From the NCBI RefSeq assembly GCF_000003815.2, contig NC_049987.1, forward strand, positions 23,055,661 to 23,119,660: a stretch of 64,000 nt of DNA. Direction: 5' to 3'. This DNA is from Branchiostoma floridae (taxonomy: Eukaryota; Chordata; Leptocardii; Amphioxiformes; Branchiostomatidae). The stretch's first letter is position 1. Every line of letters starts with the position of its first letter. The notes below the pieces were generated by a model. It made no database searches, was not told the DNA's origin, and saw only the letters and a list, made by a program, of their open reading frames with translations. A program made the position numbers and the translations under genes. Positions 55,686 through 64,000 of the stretch are shown piece by piece.

Positions 55686-57039
55686 TAGTACAGGAGCCAG
55701 GTCCTGAAAAATTTGATTTCGTTGCACCCACTTTACAGAAAAGGTTTGACCTAATTTTCTGGTAGAGGGGTCTTTGGTCCATCACCTAGCACGATTTTTA
55801 TGCTCAAATTGTGGTATCACTTTTTTGCTAGCTAAGCATAAAGGTAGAACACGTATTCTGCACAGGTGAAAAAATTCAATTTTCCAAGGGGGAGGGGCAA
55901 AAAACTAAACATCAATATTTTTCCATCAAAATTGGTAGGTTGGTGCAACTTTTCATGGGAAATACATAAATGTTCATTTTTTCCCAAAATTTTACCTTTG
56001 TCCAAAAGTTATGGGTCTTAAAAGTTTGATTTTTAGACATTTTTTGTAACAAAAAACGAACTGTTTACTTTGCAAAATCAGACAATTAATTGTGCTACCT
56101 ACGGGGCCTTGCCTGATGAGTTAGACCTATCGTCCAAATCATACCCTCCATATCAACCTTTAAATCATCAAAATCTGTCAATACGATCCGGAGATATGAA
56201 TGTGTGAATGTTGACACATCTGTCATATTCGATTGCTAATATCGTCGCTAAGGCCGTTGCTAAGGCCGTTGCTAAGGAGGTTATGGATCATACTCCACAA
56301 CAAAACTGCTATGCAGAACAAACTTTTCCGATGTATTTTGCTCTGGTTATCTCAGTAGAAGTCTAAGGAGAAAATTTGTTTTGTTTATTGTTAAATAGAT
56401 GCAGGAATACTGTTTTTTAACGTCATTTCTTTCAGAATCATTAGCAAAACTGTTGCTAAGGCCGTTGCTAAGGGGGCATTTAGTCATGTTTCAAGCAAAA
56501 TACCGCAGTTGAGAGTCAAGATTTCTGGCACATTCTGCTCATGTCATGTCGTAAACCATGCATAACTCAAAATACTTTAATTGTTTGATTGATTGGTTGG
56601 TTGGAAATATTAACTGGGGCTCTGCATGGGGGATATAAGGATACTTGAAAAGAATTCTGCTGATTTCACATATTTTTATTGTTCCGCCCTAATGTCACTA
56701 TTAGTAAGTAGGTACCTTATCAAATCGCCGCATATATCTACTGCTATGTTGAGCACAATGAAAAAGGCTCTGCATGGGGGTTATCAGGACACCAGAAATG
56801 TGATTACACAGGACACATGGATGCAAATCTATGTCATATACAACGTATTGCAAAGTCTCTGACAAACTGTTAATGTATGTTAGAATGGAACAGTATATCA
56901 TAGGATCTACAAAATACACCAACACACAAGGATTATCAAATACTTTTGAAACACATATTCACAAAAAGAAGTTCTTTTTTTACTAATTGTGATACAATAT
57001 GCAGGATCGGTCAGATAAACAGATTCTGGTCAGGCCTAA

Positions 57040-57600
57040 AACTTGGCATATTAGTTTAGAAATTAAACTAAACCGGCTCCTGCAGTTCAAGTGAAGACGT
57101 TAGGGGACCCAAACATACACCTCTTACTCTCTGCCATCTTTCTCAGTTACATATGTGACAAGTTTGAAAGTCCTATCACTGAATGCAGTGGATTTATCAA
57201 CTTTCCTCGATTTGCATAATTAGTATTTCACTGTGTACATTGTTACTTGGGCACATTTACCTAAAATCATGACGATCCATCTACATGTTCTCGACTTATT
57301 CTCGTCCAAAGTTTGAAAGGAAATCGGCGACTGCAGTTCCAAACAATCCGCTAAGGGGTCCAAACTTATAGCACTTACTCTGTCCCAAGGGCTTTCTGCC
57401 ACTCAAAAATCACAACCACAGCATGTCCAGAACTCGAGATATAAAAAGATGAGGTTCTGCTGCAGTAACTTAGCAAGCCGCTAGGGGGCCATTATCAAAC
57501 TTGACCTTCGTTTTGCCGACTCCTCCTACCTACCAAATATCATCAGGATCCATCCAAGGCTTCTCGAATTATGCTATTAACACACACACACACACACACA
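57040..57600. repeat. Dispersed repeat (25565 family) ending in (CA)n
   Basis: Related to 25565-25900. Shows internal repetition (57060-57130 against 57330-57390: ctgcagttc...taggggaccaaac). Ends in an (ac) run at about 57579-57602. Confidence 0.55.
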
Positions 57601-57669
57601 CAGACTTACAAGCCCCAAACATAACCTTAGCCATTCTTGGAAAGGTAAAAATAAAACTCTCCCATTACA

Positions 57670-57982
57670 CAGGGCTCGAAATATCACCTACACGTGCAGG
57701 TAAAATGAAAGCTGGCCGAACTCAGCCTGCGCACGCGCACTTTTCCTGATGTCTAGGTGCACCTCACTGGTCCATGTACTGGCTTTACATATACATGTGC
57801 ATGTTTCATGATGTCGACTTTTACTGGCTGCATTGAACTGTTACCACCTATGAAGCATCGAAAGAAATAATGGCAGTGGTTAAGAACAGATTTTAGTATG
57901 ATCAATAGTTCCTAAATTCTGAGTGGTTCAAGTAATTTCCAATGTTACCTGCACCTGTGCAGAAAAAGTTATTTCGAGCCCT
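57670..57982. mobile_element. MITE with cagggctcgaaata ends, copy 2
   Basis: Same family as 32306-32643. Its right end directly abuts the LINE fragment at 57985. Confidence 0.75.
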
Positions 57983-57984
57983 TA

Positions 57985-58440
57985 CACTTCAAGCTGGGCA
58001 GCGCCTCAGACAGTGCTAGACAAGCTAGATGCCTGCCATCGAAAACATCTACGAACAATCACAGGGCACCGATGGCCAAATAGTCTTATTTCAAACAAAG
58101 CACTATACAAGTTGTGCAACACAAGCCCACTGTCTACAAAAGTAAAACATGCCAGATGGGCTATGTTTGAACATGTATTACGAATGTCAACTAACACACC
58201 TGCCCAACAGGCCTTGAACTTTGCCTTAATCGGCTCCAACACCTACAGAGCTCGAAAAGGAAGGCACTGTACGAACCTGTTAGGCACGCTAAGGGCAGAC
58301 CTCAAGAAAAGAGGTCTTGGACCATTGCGGTCTGAAAGAAAACTGTGGGAGCTCAGGAAGCTAGCGATGAATAGGACGCAGTGGAGAGAGATGAAGAAAG
58401 ACTGAGTGCTGAGTGTCCAGACCACTGCAGCAGCACTGCA
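57985..58440 (+). pseudogene. LINE 3' fragment (copy 1, 5'-truncated)
   Basis: Encodes the C-terminal part of a non-LTR RT protein, starting SWAAPQTVLDKLDACHRKHL and continuing without a break to KDLKKRGLG-like and REMKKD then stop at 58403. Closely related to 60130-60590 but independent. Confidence 0.85.
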
Positions 58441-59212
58441 TCAGCAGATTTGCCAGTTTGCAAAAGTTTACGTCTTTTGCACTGAAACATGACCATAGCT
58501 GAGCTCTGCACTTAATACTTGCATAAACTGTGTTAAATAGCACCAGGTAGTGCCACATGCCTTTCTGTTCTGCCCCTAAACCACCACCCCCACCCCCACC
58601 CCATACCAGTCACGGCCATACATTCTGTGCTTTCATGCGGTCTATGTGCTGTTGAACGCCTAACAAAGTTGTAATCTGGTTGTGTCCTACTCTCTGGCCT
58701 AAAACAATAGCCTCCCATCAGCTCCCCTAACGTGTTGCATCTCCTGGACCATTTGTACAGCATCAGTTTTCTGGCCAAGCATAGTCTCCCCGATGTTAGT
58801 GTGATTATTAATAAATGTATATGTCTTCATCTTGTCTGACATCCGTTGGTTGCTTTTGACAGTCGAGACTGCCTAGCCCTCAATCACAACTTTGTGACTG
58901 TGCGAATAAGCCGGGGCCACGAGCTATACTCCAGTCGCAGCTTGTAATTTGACTTGTGTATGGCTGACAGAGTTGGAAAATCATGTGTCCGTGGCAAACA
59001 CCAAAAGCAATCTTGCAGTTGCAAATGACATTGCCTGCCTGTGGGTCTGAGAAGCCAAACTTTCCAAGCGCAGAACTGAAATGCAACAATGATAACACTC
59101 TGCATTTGCCCCATCTCGGAAATCCTTTTCTTGCCTCCATAAAAAATAGGGGTATTTTTTTAAAATTTACGTGTCTGTGTTTGTGTTTCCTGATATTTAT
59201 GGTCAGCATAAC

Positions 59213-60540
59213 TTAAGAGCCGCCAGGACCTCCTGCAAACTTACGTCCCATTGTCCTCCTGAACAGCATACGTAAGATACTGTCTACTGTCACACTACAT
59301 CGCATCAGGGACAAAATAGATGCTTTCACAGGACCATACCAAAGTGGCTTTAAGAGAGGGCGCAGTTGCGCGGACATAGTCTGGGCCCAGTGCATGCTTA
59401 CTTCAGTGGTTATGTCTAAACACTGGGACTTCTACAAGATGGGGATAGATATGTCAAGGGCATTTGACACAATCAAAAGGTCAAAGATCCTAGATGTGCT
59501 GTACCAAGCAGGGTGCAATGAAGATGAACTGCGCCTTGTGAGAATACTTTTAGCAGGTACTAAACTGAATGTCCGTGTTGGATCAACCTACTCAGCGGAC
59601 TTCGAAACAACAATAGGGTCTCCACAAGGGGTCAGTCTCTCCCCAGTACTGTTCACCTGCTACCTGGCATCAGCATTAGCATCAATAAGATCGCACTCCA
59701 CAAGGCCCAACCCTCCAGTATCACGTCTGGGCATTCCATTGGAGATGGAATATGCAGATGACGTCGACTTCATCGACGAGGAGAAGGCCACACTGGAAAG
59801 ACTCCTACCTGTAGCTGCTAATAACTTGAAAGACTCAAATCTATTTGTGAACGAAGCCAAGACAGAATATACTCACGTCTACTTGGCGGACACAATAGAA
59901 AAAGATGAGGATGAAAAGCCACTCCGAGGCCATGAGAAATGGAGAAAGAGCAAAACTCTTGGCTCCCTCCTCTGTAGCTCGGCTGACATAGCAGCCAGGT
60001 TTACAATGGGTAACATCGCATTCAGGTCCCTCTGGAAAATCTGGATCCGCCGATCAAAAATTCCATTGGAGAAAAAACTGCTACTGTACAATGCCACCTG
60101 TGTGTCAATCATGCTCTACAACTGTAACAGCTGGGCAGCACCACAGACAGTGCTAGACAAGCTAGATGCCTGCCACCGAAAACATGAGAACAATCACCGG
60201 GCACCGATGGCCAAACAGCTTGATTTCGAACAATGCGTTATACAAGCTGTGCAACACAGGCCCACTGTCAACAAAAGTGAAACAAGCCAGATGGACTATG
60301 TTCGGACACGTACTGAGGATGCCAACCAACACACCTGCCCAGCAGGCCTTGGAATTTGCCTTAATTGGTTCCAACACCTACAAAGCCCGAAAAGGAAGGC
60401 ACTGCAAGAACCTTCTGGGCTTACTGAGGGCAGACCTCAAAGAAAGAGGACTCGGACCATTACGGTCAGAAAGGAAACTTAGGGAGCTCAGGGAGCTCGC
60501 AATGAAAAGGACGAAGTGGAAAGAGTTGAAGAAAGACTGA
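59213..60540 (+). pseudogene. LINE reverse transcriptase, 5'-truncated and frameshifted (copy 2)
   Basis: The frame starts near 59215 with RPIVLLNSIRKILSTVTLHR-type RT sequence, then has GPYQSGFKRGRSCADIVWAQ, MGIDMSRAFDTIKR (palm Asp), GSPQGVSLSPVLF, the catalytic EYADDVDF, and the thumb region. At about 60180 the frame shifts; the remaining C-terminus (TGHRWPNSLI...FKELKKD-like) continues one frame over to the stop at 60540. No endonuclease domain is present. Probably dead. Confidence 0.9.
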
Positions 60541-60599
60541 TTGCAGCTGCAGGGTGTCCAGATCACTGCAGCAGCAGGATACAGTGGACTTCTACTACT

Positions 60600-62009
60600 A
60601 ACTTAAGAACCTCTGGATGGATTGTAATGATGTTTCGTATGTGAATAGGTGTTAAGAAGACAAAGGTTAAGATCGATTATGGGTCCCTTGGTGTGTGAAC
60701 CTGGTAGTACAGCATGCTTAGGTCTTTTGTATCTGTAATGTCCTGGACACTTCTATGATCATGATATTTTAGTGGCAGATATTTCTTGAAACAAGAAAGA
60801 TGCTGTGCAGGTTAAAGCCCCTAGCAGCTTGCTCTAGGAGCTGGAATATAATTTTTAAAACATTGATAAGGATACTAGTATTAGTTTTAATTAAACAAAG
60901 TAATACGCAGTCGGTCCACAATGACAGGTCGCGATAGTGAGGATATGATTTGTATACGTATTGAGGAAAATCTGCAATTCTAGTGTTTTACATAAGAGGA
61001 CTTTTATGCACATTCAGTATAATTCATGGCAGTGAAACATTGAGAATTTGCGACTTAACATTAACAGATACTAATGATGCAAATAAGATTCTAGTTTGCA
61101 TAATGTCAAAATACCATAATTTCTTTGTAGTAAACGTTTGGGATAACAAAATTGTTCCATGTGTTTAAGTTAGAGTTAAATGACTTGTGTAAAATGTGCA
61201 AGTCAGTTGCTCCAGACCCTTGCGATTTACATCATTTAGTCCTGTCTATTGTAAGCTCCTCGCAAATCATCCCCTAGGTGCGAAGAGAGTAGTGGGTCCA
61301 CCCAATACCTGTCCTGATGGCAGTTGTTTAAAAAAATGCAAAAAACTCTTCACATCATACTTGCCATACGTCCCCCTGTGTGATTACTGCAGCCACGTGC
61401 CAGCTCCTTCCACGCTTTTTAAGTAAGTCTGTCATCTGCTCTCTAGACTTTAATGGAAGGAATTAATATTTCATGTGTTCGAGTGTTCCTCTGTGTTTTG
61501 TACTTCAGAAAGACTACTGTTTATCTCAGCACATCCTTCAGAGACAATCTCAATCATTCTCATAGCAATGGTTGTTTGTGAGTCAGTTCTTACAGTTGAC
61601 GTTGCTTACCACCGTTCCTATAAACCCTTGGGCCACACACTGGTGCATACATGTATTAAGCGGGGGCCAGTCTACTGTTTGTGTTATTGTTAGTGTGTGT
61701 AATGCTATCATACCCTTTCCTAAATGTTGCATGGTAGGGAGATAATGCATTGTGTCCAACTTTTAAAGTTACTTTGGTATGACACCGTCAGGTATCAAAC
61801 TCACAACCTACCAAGGTGAATACTCCATTGGCCTTCGCACCAGTGGTATACCTGCACTGTTCCTAATTTATCAAGCAATGTGCACAAACTTAATAAGATT
61901 TTTCTTTTGTTATTCACATTACGTTAGTTAATTGGTCTTTCTAAATAAATTGTTTATATGAAATAGCTCTGTTCCCATGTAACTTGTAATTTGAATACCA
62001 TGCAGATCC
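60600..62009. other. Spacer with no recognised gene
   Basis: AT-rich, no exon-like frame or clear repeat seen. It lies between the LINE copy and the right inverted arm. Confidence 0.4.
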
Positions 62010-63529
62010 GTGTGCAAACTGTTTTTTTGCAGATCCCATATACTGTTTCATTCTAACATAGATGTCGGAGATCATTTTTGGCAATATGTTGTATTTAACA
62101 CAGTTTTGTATCCATGGTATCACATTTCTGGTGTCCTGATAACCTCCATGCAGAGCCTTTTTCATTGTGCTCAACATAGCAGTAGATATATGCGGTGATT
62201 TGATAAGGTACCAACTTAGTGACATTAGGGAGGAACAATGAAAATATGTGAAATCAGCAGAATTCTTTTCAAGTATCCTTATATCCCCCATGCAGAGCCC
62301 CAGTTAATATTTCCAACCAACCAATCAATCAAACAATTAAAGTATTTTGAGTTATGCATGGTTTACGACATAACATGAGCAGAATGTGCCAGAAATCTTG
62401 ACTCTCAACTGCGGTATTTTGCTTGAAACATGACTAAATGCCCCCTTAGCAACGGCCTTAGCAACAGTTTTGCTACTGATCCTGAAAGAAATGACGTTAA
62501 AAACAGTATTCCTGCATCTATTTAACAATAAACAAAACAAATTTTCTCCTTAGACTTCTACTGAGATAACCAGAGCAAAATACATCGGAAAAGTTTGTTC
62601 TGCATAGCAGTTTTGTTGTGGAGTATGATCCATAACCTCCTTAGCAACGGCCTTAGCAACGGCCTTAGCGACGATATTAGCAATCGAATATGACAGATGT
62701 GTCAACATTCACACATTCATATCTCCGGATCGCATTGACGGATTTTGATGATTTAAAGGTTGATATGGAGGGTATGATTTGGACGGTAGGTCTAACTCAT
62801 CAGGCAAGGCCCCGTAGGTAGCACAATTAATTGTCTGATTTTGCAAAGTAAACAGTTCGTTTTTTGTTACAAAAAATGTCTAAAAATCGAACTTTTATAA
62901 GACCCATAACTTTTGGACAAAGGTAAAATTTTGGGAAAAAATGAACATTTATGTATTTCCCATGAAAAGTTGCACCAACCTACCAATTTTGATGGAAAAA
63001 TATTGATGTTTAGTTTTTTGCCCCTCCCCCTTGGAAAATTGAATTTTTTCACCTGTGCAGAATACGTGTTCTACCTTTATGCTTAGCTAGCAAAAAAGTG
63101 ATACCACAATTTGAGCATAAAAATCGTGCTAGGTGATGGACCAAAGACCCCTCTACCAGAAAATTAGGTCAAACCTTTTCTGTAAAGTGGGTGCAACGAA
63201 ATCACATTTCTAGGCCTCTCTCAGGAATTGGCTCCTGTACTATCAGGTCACCCATTAAAAAATGTGAAAAATTGATTTAAAAAATGTGACCAAAATCAAA
63301 TTTAAATGTCACAAACAATATTTTCTATAGAAAACAGGCATATATTGTGCAGTTTTTAACCTTAGAGGGGTGAAATGCACTCCCGAAGATGGCATACTTA
63401 TGTCTGCAATACAGCCTATATAGTAGAATGCCCAGCTGGCACCACCTCCAGTCTCGTTCTGGTGCCATGACCCCGGAAATCCAACATGGCCGCCACAACT
63501 GGAATTAACTCTATTATATAGGAGGGGCT

Positions 63530-64000
63530 TAGATGAAGATGCAAGTATTGCACTTGCCACCTTCAATCCCTATTCATTTCGTACTTTTGGGAGAAATCTA
63601 TTTACTAAATTCGCATCCCAAATGTTTTTCTCGCCCCCACTTACACCCCCGCCCTAGATGTCCCTAATGGAATGATCCATTAGGCAACTGGAAAAGATGA
63701 AAAACGTCATTGTAATGAAGCAAAATTATTTGGCTAAGGAATAAGGTCTTGGAACCAAATTAGTCAAGGCGTAATATTTATTATGTCTTAATTAGTTGGA
63801 TTGTGAAAATTAAGGAGTAGAAAACGTTGTAATGTTAGAGGAAAGTATATGTCACTGGCCACCTTCAACTCCTATCAAATTTGATACTTTGGGGAGAAAT
63901 ACATTCTCAAATTCGCATCCCAAACGTTTTTTCTCTCCCCCACTTACACCCCCGCCCTAGACGTCCTTGTGGATTAATCTCTAGGCAACTGGAAAAAAAG
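63530..64000 (+). repeat. Two tandem copies of a roughly 300-bp unit, running off the window
   Basis: 63545-63700 and 63845-64000 share ccaccttcaa, gggagaaat, aaattcgcatcccaaa, cacttacacccccgccctag and taggcaactggaaaa in order. The array may continue past the window end. Confidence 0.8.

Larger units (their letters stand above)
54198..63520. mobile_element. Large inverted duplication (arms about 1.5 kb) around a 5-kb centre
   Basis: Left arm 54198-56925 (with a 1.2-kb insertion at 54477-55685) and right arm 63520-62010 are inverted copies, judged by eye at about 90% or more over long blocks such as 55690-56640 against 63230-62290. Both arms start at aatagagttaattccagttg and contain gccgttgctaaggccgttgc repeats. 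The centre holds an interspersed repeat, a MITE and two LINE fragments. It may be a long-TIR transposon or a secondary inverted duplication. Confidence 0.7.

Overview
The window is animal nuclear DNA: split genes with GT-AG introns, short exons in long introns, tRNA-derived SINEs, non-LTR retrotransposon fragments, mariner/pogo-type elements, many fold-back MITEs and one assembly gap (132 N). Protein similarity and gene content point to an invertebrate deuterostome, most likely a lancelet (Branchiostoma). The species is inferred, not proven.

Five protein-coding genes were reconstructed exon by exon with consistent splice phases. (1) 256-3728 (+): the last six exons of a DNA helicase B (HELB) gene that starts upstream of the window. 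(2) 5195-8801 (+): a complete 8-exon, 290-aa gene for a Bmt2-type rRNA adenine-N1 methyltransferase. (3) 10414-22068 (-): a carbohydrate sulfotransferase 15-like Golgi enzyme, seven firm 3' exons and three tentative 5' exons. (4) 26586-29425 (-): DNAJC28, a J-domain/DUF1992 protein of 387 aa. (5) 31981-51437 (+): GART, the trifunctional purine enzyme GARS-AIRS-GART, 20 coding exons, about 1020 aa. DNAJC28 and GART are head to head with first exons about 200-300 bp apart, and an E2F-like/CCAAT site lies between them. The two genes are also neighbours in human.

The rest is repeats: a mariner-type deletion derivative (8992-9569), a 3.3-kb inverted-repeat element in a sulfotransferase intron (11885-15170), paired pogo-type MITEs (18960-19309), a terminal-inverted-repeat element containing a LINE remnant (22481-24213), SINE copies, and a large inverted duplication around LINE copies at the right end (54198-63520).

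The most unusual signal is that exon edges with their splice sites have been tandemly copied again and again. In GART, the 3' end of exon 14 plus its donor site is the unit of a 45-bp minisatellite of about 50 copies. Exons 10, 11, 12, 15, 18 and 20 have partial copies of an edge in the neighbouring intron or 3' flank. Independently, the sulfotransferase exon that encodes the PAPS-binding motif has its 3' edge and donor amplified into a roughly 43-bp minisatellite. Further points of interest are a probable GARS-only isoform made by intron retention and intronic polyadenylation, a one-base frameshift in GART exon 1, and a LINE tail abutting the membrane-anchor exon of the sulfotransferase.
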